9,736 nt of DNA from Rhodospirillaceae bacterium UBA4479. Lineage in GTDB: Bacteria > Pseudomonadota > Alphaproteobacteria > Rhodospirillales > Casp-alpha2. Below are positions 1 through 5,362 of the stretch, piece by piece (position 1 is the stretch's first letter; every line of letters starts with the position of its first letter). The stretch covers positions 1 through 9,736 of the forward strand of contig DGNZ01000170.1 of the NCBI GenBank assembly GCA_002389175.1, read 5' to 3'. The translations under genes and the position numbers were made by a program. Under the pieces are notes generated by a model. It had not been told where the DNA came from, did no database searches, and was given only the letters and a program-made list of their open reading frames with translations.

Positions 1-684
1 GTCTTCATCGCGGAAACACGGTGCGATCTGGAAATACTTGTCGAAGCCCGACACCATCAACAGCTGTTTGAATTGCTGCGGGGCTTGGGGCAGGGCATAG
101 AACTTGCCGGGGTGGTTCCGGGCAGGGACCAGATAATCGCGTGCACCCTCGGGCGACGATGCCGTCAGGATCGGGGTTTGGAATTCCATGAACCCTGACT
201 CGACCATGCGACGGCGGATCGATGAAATCACACCATTCCGTAGAATGATGTTCTTCTGCATTTTCTCGCGGCGCAGGTCTAGGAAACGGTAACGCAGACG
301 AATATCTTCGCCCACTTCTTGGTCACCAGCAACTTGCAGCGGCAACACTTCGGCAGGGCTTTCAACGTTGATCGCGCGGATGCGCACCTCAACTTCGCCC
401 GTTGGGAGGTTTGAATTAATCGTGTCGTCGGAGCGTTTGACCACTTCACCGGTAATGGTCATGACGGTTTCAGGGCGTGCCCCCTCAACAACCGGGAACA
501 GATCACTTTCAACATCAATGACGCACTGTGTTAGGCCGTAATGATCGCGCAAGTCAACGAACACCAAACCGCCGTGATCACGCTTGCGGTGCAGCCACCC
601 TGAAATGCGAACGGTTTCGCCAACATGGTCAGCGCGAAGCTCGGTGCAGGTATGCGAGCGAAAGGGGTGCAAAGTGTCGGTCAC
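1..684 (-). CDS. aspS: Aspartyl-tRNA synthetase (AspRS), N-terminal part; gene runs off the left edge
   Basis: Class II aminoacyl-tRNA synthetase that charges tRNA with aspartate in the cytoplasm. The 228 visible residues hold the N-terminal OB-fold anticodon-binding domain (about residues 10-105, with GWLHRKRDHGG at 29-39) and the start of the catalytic domain: RYRFLDLRR, the motif 1 region ending TASSPEGARDYLVPAR, then GKFYALPQAPQQFKQLLM, and the beginning of motif 2, CFRDED, at the window edge. The order matches E. coli AspRS closely. No ATG is available. The start is GTG at 684-682, with GGAG (694-697 on the plus strand) 9 nt upstream, giving MTDTLHPFRSHTC, typical of alphaproteobacterial AspRS. 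His37 in RDHGG matches His31 of the Pseudomonas aeruginosa non-discriminating enzyme, where E. coli has Leu, so it may also charge tRNA-Asn. That last point is inference. The C-terminus lies outside the window. Confidence 0.96.
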   Translation of the reverse strand, partial: MTDTLHPFRSHTCTELRADHVGETVRISGWLHRKRDHGGLVFVDLRDHYGLTQCVIDVESDLFPVVEGARPETVMTITGEVVKRSDDTINSNLPTGEVEVRIRAINVESPAEVLPLQVAGDQEVGEDIRLRYRFLDLRREKMQKNIILRNGVISSIRRRMVESGFMEFQTPILTASSPEGARDYLVPARNHPGKFYALPQAPQQFKQLLMVSGFDKYFQIAPCFRDED

Positions 685-802
685 GATGAGGCTCTCCAGT
701 ACGAAACTCGGTAACGTTATGGTGCACGATAGACGTATGGCATTTCGAACACCGAATTGACCGGAGGTTTACGGTGGAGGGGCCTTTTATGCAAGGGCGA
801 AC
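685..802 (-). promoter_or_regulatory. aspS upstream region (leader and presumed promoter)
   Basis: This stretch between the palindromic repeat and the aspS start contains no convincing ORF. It must hold at least the aspS ribosome binding site (GGAG, 694-697, minus strand). It probably holds the promoter too, because the neighbouring upstream gene ends beyond a strong palindrome. I scanned the minus strand for sigma70 hexamers and found no pair with acceptable spacing, so the exact promoter is not placed. No T-box or amino-acid leader peptide is apparent. Confidence 0.35.
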
Positions 803-941
803 ACCCCCTCACCTAACCTCTCCCCCAGCATTGGCTCGCACCAATTAAATTGGCGACAAGGGGAGAGGGATTAGAAAGAGTGGTTTGAATCCAAGTGTCC
901 CTCTCCCCTACGAAGTGGGGGGAGAGGACAGGTGAGGGGGT
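803..941. repeat. Composite palindromic repeat with four alternating copies of a 9-bp core
   Basis: The outer arms 803-826 and 918-941 are inverted repeats, 22 of 24 positions paired. Inside lies a perfect 12-bp inverted repeat (859-870 and 898-909). At the centre of the left half is the palindrome CCAATTAAATTGG (841-853). The core CCTCTCCCC occurs at 817-825 and 900-908, and its complement GGGGAGAGG at 860-868 and 919-927, so the copies alternate in orientation. Either one long nested stem or two side-by-side hairpins (814-825 with 860-873; 900-908 with 919-927) can form. The element fills the gap between the PPOX gene and aspS, and its right end touches the PPOX stop codon. There is no T-tract, so it is not a classical terminator. 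From memory it resembles dispersed intergenic repeats with CCCTCACC and CTCTCCC arms seen in many proteobacteria. It encodes no transposase. Confidence 0.85.
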
Positions 942-1573
942 TACCACATAGATTCTTCAGCGCGCCCTGGCCATTCTTTATCATAGGCCTCTCCGTCCAC
1001 GCCGCCGTCTTTTTGGTCTTTGGTTTGCGCGGCGAGGATTTCACCCGCTGATGGGAGTGATTTCTCATCAATATGCAACGACGGGTTCCATAGCTTGGCC
1101 CGCATCACCGCGCGTGCGCATTGGAAGTACATCACGTCGATGGTGACTACCATAACGGAGCGGGGTGGTTTGCCCTTTTCGGCGAAGCTCTCGAGCAATT
1201 CAGGCTCAACACTGAGGACCGCACGTCCGTTCACCCGAAGTACGGTGCCTGACCCTGGGATCAGGAACATCAGCGAGACGCGGGGGTCGCCAACAATATT
1301 GCGAAGGGTATCAATCCGGTTGTTGCCGCGGCGATCTGGCAGCATGAGGGTTTTGTCATCGTGAATACGTACAAATCCAGGATTATCGCCTCGCGGTGTG
1401 CAATCGATCTCGTCGGTGCCTACAGAGGCCAAAGCCAAGAACGTCGAGGCTTCGATCAATTGTCGGTATTCATCGGTGACGTGATCGCTTTCTTTAACCA
1501 GTGAAGCATCAGATGGCTCAAGATTATAGACGGCTTCTAGGTCTTCGATGGTCTTGATGATGTGATCGGTCAC
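941..1573 (-). CDS. PPOX-class probable FMN-dependent enzyme, DR_2398-like family
   Basis: Cytoplasmic protein with the pyridoxamine 5'-phosphate oxidase split-barrel fold, expected to bind FMN; its substrate is unknown. The family-typical segments are CTPRGDNPGFVRI (about residues 58-70), LMLPDRRGNNRIDTLRNI (about 77-94), SLMFLIPGSGTVLRVNGRA in the barrel, and a C-terminal GGVDGEAYDKEWP. Length (210 aa) and the short ESMW tail fit full-length members, so it appears intact although the downstream palindrome starts at its stop codon. Start choice: TTG at 1579 has GGAG only 1 nt away, whereas GTG at 1573 has the same GGAG (1581-1584) at 7 nt, so GTG is preferred. It lies 41 nt after gloC and is probably cotranscribed with it. 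It is a distant fold relative of PdxH encoded 2 kb away, but lacks the PdxH C-terminal signature and should not be called PdxH. Confidence 0.9.
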   Translation of the reverse strand: MTDHIIKTIEDLEAVYNLEPSDASLVKESDHVTDEYRQLIEASTFLALASVGTDEIDCTPRGDNPGFVRIHDDKTLMLPDRRGNNRIDTLRNIVGDPRVSLMFLIPGSGTVLRVNGRAVLSVEPELLESFAEKGKPPRSVMVVTIDVMYFQCARAVMRAKLWNPSLHIDEKSLPSAGEILAAQTKDQKDGGVDGEAYDKEWPGRAEESMW

Positions 1574-1580
1574 GATCAAT

Positions 1581-1584
1581 CTCC
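1581..1584 (-). promoter_or_regulatory. Ribosome binding site deciding the PPOX-gene start
   Basis: GGAG on the minus strand. It sits 7 nt before GTG at 1573 and only 1 nt before the in-frame TTG at 1579. Only the GTG has workable spacing, which shortens the protein by two residues. The resulting start context, GTGACCGA, is the same as at aspS. Confidence 0.6.
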
Positions 1585-1614
1585 GTGGTTGGGGATTATG
1601 TGGTAGGACCCCGT

Positions 1615-2289
1615 TTAAGTGCCTTTGACATAAGGGTTCGTCGCGCGTTCATGTCCGAATGTGGACATGGGGCCGTGGCCGGGGACAAAGGCGGTGTCAT
1701 CGCCAAGTGGCCATAGCTGCGTCTTAATCGATGTGATTAATTGATTTTGGTCGCCCTTTGGGAAATCACTTCGCCCAATGGATCCTTGGAACAGAACGTC
1801 ACCGACGAATGCGACTTGGGATTCAGGCTGATGGAACACCACATGACCGGGTGTGTGACCGGGGCAATGATAAACCCCAAATGTGACATTGCCGACCGTG
1901 ACGGTCTCGTTGCCTGTTAGCCAACGATCTGAGTCGAATGCGCGTCCGCCTGGAAACCCATACTTGGCGGAATCCTGAGGGATCGCGTCGATCCAGAATT
2001 TATCGTCAATATGCGGCCCTTCGATGGGGACATCCAATCGTTCGCGAAGTTCATCGGCGGCACCAGCGTGATCGGCATGGCCGTGGGTCAGCAGGATTTT
2101 CTCGATCTCGCAGCCGATTTCCTCGACGGCTTCAAGCAATCGATCAATATCACCGCCCGGATCAACGAAAGCCCCCTTATTGGTTTCAGTGCACCAGATG
2201 ATTGAACAATTCTGCTGCAGCGGCGTGACCGGAACGATGGCCGCGCGGAGGGGAGACCCTGGTTCTGAAGGGGAAGATTGAGTGTTCAT
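1615..2289 (-). CDS. gloC: Metallo-beta-lactamase-fold hydrolase, glyoxalase II type (GloC/YcbL-like)
   Basis: Predicted cytoplasmic thioesterase hydrolysing S-D-lactoylglutathione, the second step of methylglyoxal detoxification. The 224 residues align along their whole length with E. coli YcbL (GloC), from PVTPLQQNCSIIWC through VDPGGD to PGHGPMSTFGHER near the C-terminus. Metal ligands are all visible: THGHADH gives His69, His71, Asp73 and His74; CPGHTPGH gives His145; FVGDVLF gives Asp164; VPGHGP gives His205. GRSDFPKGD (172-180) is also characteristic. There is no signal peptide; about 15 extra N-terminal residues precede the conserved start. The ATG at 2289 has AGGA 10 nt upstream. The gene is 43 nt after the hydrolase gene and 41 nt before the PPOX gene, consistent with a shared transcript. 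It lacks the longer C-terminal domain of GloB, which rules out classic GloB. Confidence 0.93.
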   Translation of the reverse strand: MNTQSSPSEPGSPLRAAIVPVTPLQQNCSIIWCTETNKGAFVDPGGDIDRLLEAVEEIGCEIEKILLTHGHADHAGAADELRERLDVPIEGPHIDDKFWIDAIPQDSAKYGFPGGRAFDSDRWLTGNETVTVGNVTFGVYHCPGHTPGHVVFHQPESQVAFVGDVLFQGSIGRSDFPKGDQNQLITSIKTQLWPLGDDTAFVPGHGPMSTFGHERATNPYVKGT

Positions 2290-2332
2290 GATGGACGCAT
2301 CCTAAGGTCGGCAAGATGCGGCATCAAGTGAC

Positions 2333-3208
2333 CTATTTAAGATATTGCTGTAGCCACGCCATGGTGCGGGCAATTGCTTTTTCCCGCGCTTCTGGGTGTG
2401 TGCCAATGCGCACATGCCATCCAGCCTCAGGGTTTCGTTTACTTGGCAATTTCATCGTGCGCGGTTCTGACGATGGATGATCAAAACCGTGTGCGGCGCC
2501 ATCATAAATATCAATTTCCATAAGGCTCTCAGCTTGAAGTTGTGCACGTTCAACCAATCGGCGACAGGGTGTTGGTAGCGTCCAGTTATCATCCGATCCA
2601 TGTTGGATCAGGGTAGGGAGTCGAGCGCTATAATCCGGATGTTCCTTACCAATGGCTTTGCATCCCGGATAAAAGAGTACGGCTGTGATAAAATCACCGG
2701 CCCCATCTTTGGGCGTAGATGAACTGCCCTTCATCACTGTGTGAAGTCCCGTCATGGCGCCATTGGACCAACCTATGAGTGCTATACGTTTCGGGTCGAT
2801 ATTTGGTTGTGCCTGCATAAATCTAAGCGCACCCAAGGCATCATACTGACGGTGGCCCTCTGGTGTAATAGGTCTATCTTTTGATTTGCACAGATATCTA
2901 TGACCACGTGGTCCAAAGCTATCTGGTAATAACAGCGACCATCCCTCGGCTTTAAACAGGTCAATCCATGCGCGAGTGCGGGCACTCATCTTGCCGGAAT
3001 TATTAAATAATCCTCCACACCCGTGAAGCATAACGATTCCAGGGACGGTTTCAGTGGTTGATGTATTGGATTCGATGTAGACGGCAGTGATCGTCGTGCC
3101 GTCAGCACTGTCAAAAGTGACAAATTTTTCAGTCGCTAAAACGTCTGAAGCTATCGCAGTAATCATGACAATGGCGACTGCAGCACCCATGTATACTTGT
3201 TTAAACAA
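2333..3208 (-). CDS. Secreted dienelactone hydrolase family alpha/beta hydrolase
   Basis: Exported esterase or hydrolase of unknown substrate. A Sec signal peptide (hydrophobic 8-20, likely cleaved after VLA at 25) precedes the domain. MLHGCGGL (60-67) forms the oxyanion loop. The nucleophile elbow is GWSNGA, Ser148. The acid is Asp206 or Asp207 in HGSDDNW, and the base His240 in GAAHGF, so the triad is complete. Canonical dienelactone hydrolases use Cys as nucleophile; the Ser suggests esterase-like chemistry. Cys64, 107, 183 and 215 could form disulfides in the periplasm (inference). Start: TTG at 3208 follows the lipoprotein stop by 2 nt. It is preferred to ATG at 3190 because it supplies Lys3, the only n-region charge of the signal peptide, and neither has a strong Shine-Dalgarno sequence. 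Translation is probably coupled to the upstream lipoprotein gene. Confidence 0.88.
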   Translation of the reverse strand: MFKQVYMGAAVAIVMITAIASDVLATEKFVTFDSADGTTITAVYIESNTSTTETVPGIVMLHGCGGLFNNSGKMSARTRAWIDLFKAEGWSLLLPDSFGPRGHRYLCKSKDRPITPEGHRQYDALGALRFMQAQPNIDPKRIALIGWSNGAMTGLHTVMKGSSSTPKDGAGDFITAVLFYPGCKAIGKEHPDYSARLPTLIQHGSDDNWTLPTPCRRLVERAQLQAESLMEIDIYDGAAHGFDHPSSEPRTMKLPSKRNPEAGWHVRIGTHPEAREKAIARTMAWLQQYLK

Positions 3209-3210
3209 CG

Positions 3211-3663
3211 TCAGCTCTCAATCTGCCACGTACCGTCGGTCTGGCGACATGCGATGCCAGCCCCTTTTTCCTGATCGCCGCTAACGAAAATACTGGTGCT
3301 AAAGGTTCGACAATTTTTACCCGATGAATGCACAAATGTCCGCATAGGGGTAATCGTGCCCGAATTTCCAGAATCTGGATTTCGCCATGTCGAAACCTGC
3401 GCGACCTTATTATATTCCAATGCATCTTGGGTTGTGCGTTGTGCATATACTTTGTCCGCAATATCCAATTTACTGCCCAAATCTGTTTCATCCCAGTTTC
3501 CGGTGACGGCACCTATTGCTACCGCCGCCATCTGACGGTCGCCAAGCGATGTTGAAGTGCCGTCGAAATCAGTCCCGCCACCTGCACAGGCGCTTAACGC
3601 GAGGCATAGGGTGAACGACAAGATGGGCTTGCGAAGTTCGCGACGTGACAGTGATTGCGGCAT
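3211..3663 (-). CDS. Small lipoprotein, 17-kDa surface antigen (RT0821/Lpp0805-like) family
   Basis: Predicted lipid-anchored envelope protein of 150 aa. The N-terminus has basic residues (RRELRK), a hydrophobic stretch and the lipobox LSAC, with Cys26 as the lipidated residue. Position +2 is Ala, not Asp, which favours outer-membrane sorting. The C-terminal half carries the family pattern: LGSKLDIADKVYA, then STWRNPDSGNSGTITPMRTF, a Cys in GKNCRTF, and GIACRQTDGTWQI at the end. The usual mid-protein glycine zipper is reduced to a short MAAVAIGAVTGN segment, so the protein is shorter than many relatives. ATG at 3663 is the only sensible start; the ribosome binding site is weak (GGATATGAG upstream). 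It is the first gene of the leftward cluster and is divergent from pdxH. The biochemical role of the family is unknown. Confidence 0.87.
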   Translation of the reverse strand: MPQSLSRRELRKPILSFTLCLALSACAGGGTDFDGTSTSLGDRQMAAVAIGAVTGNWDETDLGSKLDIADKVYAQRTTQDALEYNKVAQVSTWRNPDSGNSGTITPMRTFVHSSGKNCRTFSTSIFVSGDQEKGAGIACRQTDGTWQIES

Positions 3664-3818
3664 ATCTCATATCCATTCTGGGTTGTCAGATATTGCGACT
3701 GAACTGTAATGCTATTCGACTCGTAACCCAAAGCACGATATCAAATATCTTAAATATCTGCGGCATAACTAAGGCACTGCGATACGCCCCAAAGGTGGAA
3801 CCGTCAGTGACACATATC
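3662..3818. repeat. Cluster of ATATC elements in the divergent intergenic region
   Basis: The 166-nt gap between the lipoprotein gene and pdxH, plus the first codon of the former, holds six plus-strand ATATC copies at 3662, 3669, 3738, 3745, 3754 and 3814. The reverse form GATAT lies at 3689 and 3737. AAATATCT is directly repeated at 3743-3750 and 3752-3759. CAGATATT (3687-3694) and AATATCTG (3753-3760) form a perfect 8-bp inverted repeat 58 nt apart. One copy overlaps the predicted pdxH promoter. A repeated site in a divergent promoter region may be an operator, but simple AT-richness is the alternative explanation. Confidence 0.4.
3683..3710 (+). promoter_or_regulatory. Predicted sigma70-type promoter for the pdxH operon
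   Basis: TTGTCA (3683-3688) matches the -35 consensus at 5 of 6 positions. TGTAAT (3705-3710) matches the -10 consensus at 5 of 6, with a 16-nt spacer. Transcription would start near 3717, leaving a leader of about 113 nt before the pdxH ATG. No riboswitch fold is evident in that leader. An inverted-repeat half-site of the ATATC cluster overlaps the end of the -35 box and the spacer. Confidence 0.5.
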
Positions 3819-3829
3819 ACGGAAATACC

Positions 3830-4414
3830 ATGATCGATTTCAATGTTCCTTTCGACACGTTTACAGAATGGTTTGATAAGGCCAAAGACAGTGAACTCAA
3901 CGACCCTAATGCGATGAATTTGGCGACATGTACGCCGGATGGAAAACCGTCATCACGGATGGTGTTGCTTAAAGATTTTGATGAGCGCGGCTTTGTTTTT
4001 TATACAAATCTAGAAAGCCGAAAAGGCAACGAATTGGCGGAAAACCAGCATGTTGCCTTGAATTTCCATTGGAAAAGCCTGCGAAAACAAGTGCGCGTTG
4101 AAGGTGTGGCTGAACCTGTCAGTGACGAAGAGGCAGATACATACTATCAGTCTCGTGCACGTGGAAGTCGGATTGGTGCTTGGGCGTCAGAGCAATCTCG
4201 CCCGATGGAAGGCATGTTTATCCTGGAGCGGCGCGTGGCTGAATTTACGGCCAAATTCAATATTGGTGATATTCCGCGTCCCGACCATTGGTCTGGATTT
4301 CGGGTCGTGCCGCAAACGATAGAATTTTGGTCCGACGGCACATTTCGCTTACACGAGCGAATTGTCTATCATCGAAATGGCGATAAATGGACAACGGAGA
4401 AATTGTTCCCTTGA
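3830..4414 (+). CDS. pdxH: Pyridoxamine 5'-phosphate oxidase
   Basis: FMN-dependent cytoplasmic enzyme oxidising pyridoxine or pyridoxamine 5'-phosphate to pyridoxal 5'-phosphate with O2, the last step of PLP synthesis and salvage. The 194 residues are a typical alphaproteobacterial length. FMN/PLP-binding segments are visible: NLATCTPDGKPSSRMVLLKDF (30-50), FYTNLESRKGNEL (57-69) and SLRKQVRVEG (83-92). YYQSRARGSRIGAWAS follows, then the C-terminal signature IEFWSDGTFRLHER (164-177), containing the RLH residues that contact PLP in E. coli. Ser168 replaces the usual Gln/His/Gly of that signature. ATG at 3830 is preceded by GGA at 6 nt. It is the first gene of the rightward cluster and overlaps the fieF-like gene. 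Confidence 0.95.
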   Translation: MIDFNVPFDTFTEWFDKAKDSELNDPNAMNLATCTPDGKPSSRMVLLKDFDERGFVFYTNLESRKGNELAENQHVALNFHWKSLRKQVRVEGVAEPVSDEEADTYYQSRARGSRIGAWASEQSRPMEGMFILERRVAEFTAKFNIGDIPRPDHWSGFRVVPQTIEFWSDGTFRLHERIVYHRNGDKWTTEKLFP

Positions 4415-5355
4415 ATGATTCTAATCCCACACCGACAGCAGGCGACCCGGTCGCGCAACTAGCTATCCAAGGTGGCGGATTGATGCGCGCTGCTGCGATT
4501 GCGTCGGTGACGGTAGCGTCGATCCTGATTGTGACGAAGTTCGGCGCGTGGCTGATGACGGATAGTGTCAGCCTGTTATCGACACTTATTGATTCGATTT
4601 TGGATGCCGCAGCGTCGCTTATTAATCTTTATGCCATTTATCATGCGCTGCAGCCTGCTGATCGTGAGCACAGATTTGGTCATGGCAAAGCAGAGCCGCT
4701 GGCAAGCTTGGCGCAAGCGGCCTTCATTTGTGGGTCTGCGGTATTCTTGTTGGTCGAAGCTGGCGAGCGAATTGCCAACCCCAAAGAGGTATCCAACACC
4801 GAGGTTGGTTACTGGGTCATGGTCTTTTCGATTGTGCTCACCATAGGACTTGTCGGATTTCAGCGTTACGTGGTGAAGAAGTCGGGTTCCGTCGCGATTG
4901 ATGCCGATAGTTTGCATTATCAAACTGATGTTTTGATCAATATCGGCGTGATGATTTCCCTGTTTTTATCAACGACCGTTGGCTGGAAATATGCCGATCC
5001 GCTGATCGCTGTGTTGATCGCGCTTTATATCATTAAGGGGGCGTGGGGTATCGGACAGACGGCACTTGGAATTCTAATGGACCGCGAACTCGAAGACGAG
5101 GATCGTCAGAAAATCCGCGATATTGTCATGGCCCATGAAGAAGTCAAAGGGATGCACGATCTTCGAACACGGACATCTGGTGTACATGTTTTCATACAAT
5201 TCCATCTAGAATTAGATGGGGATATGAAGCTGATTCAAGCACACGAGATTTCCGAAGCTGTTGAAATGGAATTGATGGATGCGTTCCCCAGCGCCGAAGT
5301 GATTATCCATGAAGACCCCGAAGGCATAGAAGAGCCACGGGCCGTATTCGGATAA
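4387..5355 (+). CDS. fieF: Cation diffusion facilitator, FieF-like divalent metal efflux transporter
   Basis: Inner-membrane proton antiporter expected to export Zn2+ or Fe2+ from the cytoplasm. It follows E. coli FieF almost residue for residue, with N-terminal membrane helices and a C-terminal cytoplasmic metal-binding domain. Transport-site ligands are present: Asp69 and Asp73 (LIDSILD), His177 and Asp181 (SLHYQTD). Site B (Asp92, His95, His99 in PADREHRFGHGK) is present. The cytoplasmic-domain ligands His257, His273, His308 and Asp310 are retained. The coordinates use ATG at 4387, a 28-nt overlap with pdxH without a good Shine-Dalgarno. TTG at 4411 is a serious alternative: it overlaps the pdxH stop as TTGA and has GGAG (4396-4399) 11 nt upstream. 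The extra residues MDNGEIVP are not a conserved part of the family. Translation is coupled to pdxH either way. Metal specificity cannot be read from sequence. Confidence 0.93.
   Translation: MDNGEIVPLNDSNPTPTAGDPVAQLAIQGGGLMRAAAIASVTVASILIVTKFGAWLMTDSVSLLSTLIDSILDAAASLINLYAIYHALQPADREHRFGHGKAEPLASLAQAAFICGSAVFLLVEAGERIANPKEVSNTEVGYWVMVFSIVLTIGLVGFQRYVVKKSGSVAIDADSLHYQTDVLINIGVMISLFLSTTVGWKYADPLIAVLIALYIIKGAWGIGQTALGILMDRELEDEDRQKIRDIVMAHEEVKGMHDLRTRTSGVHVFIQFHLELDGDMKLIQAHEISEAVEMELMDAFPSAEVIIHEDPEGIEEPRAVFG
4396..4399 (+). promoter_or_regulatory. Possible internal ribosome binding site for the fieF-like gene
   Basis: GGAG inside the 3' end of pdxH, 11 nt before an in-frame TTG at 4411 that forms a TTGA overlap with the pdxH stop. 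It lies downstream of the ATG at 4387 and so cannot serve it. The spacing is long but usable, supporting the shorter start. Confidence 0.35.
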
Positions 5356-5362
5356 AACCTAA

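Noticed and set aside
803..941. Rho-independent terminator for the PPOX gene
   Set aside because: The stems are GC-rich and long, but no run of T follows on either strand, so the classical intrinsic terminator form is absent.
803..941. CRISPR array
   Set aside because: The repeated cores alternate in orientation and are only 9 bp with irregular spacing, unlike direct CRISPR repeats; no cas genes nearby.
871..1071. 66-residue minus-strand open frame across the repeat and the PPOX gene end
   Set aside because: It reads through the palindromic arms and overlaps the PPOX coding sequence in another frame; composition is low-complexity Pro/Arg/Lys and there is no ribosome binding site logic.
1938..2205. 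Plus-strand open frames opposite gloC
   Set aside because: They lie wholly antisense to a strongly conserved enzyme and their translations resemble no known family; they are coding shadows.
3717..3829. Riboswitch in the pdxH leader
   Set aside because: No conserved riboswitch core or strong stem structure is recognisable in the roughly 113-nt leader; AT-rich repeats explain its appearance.
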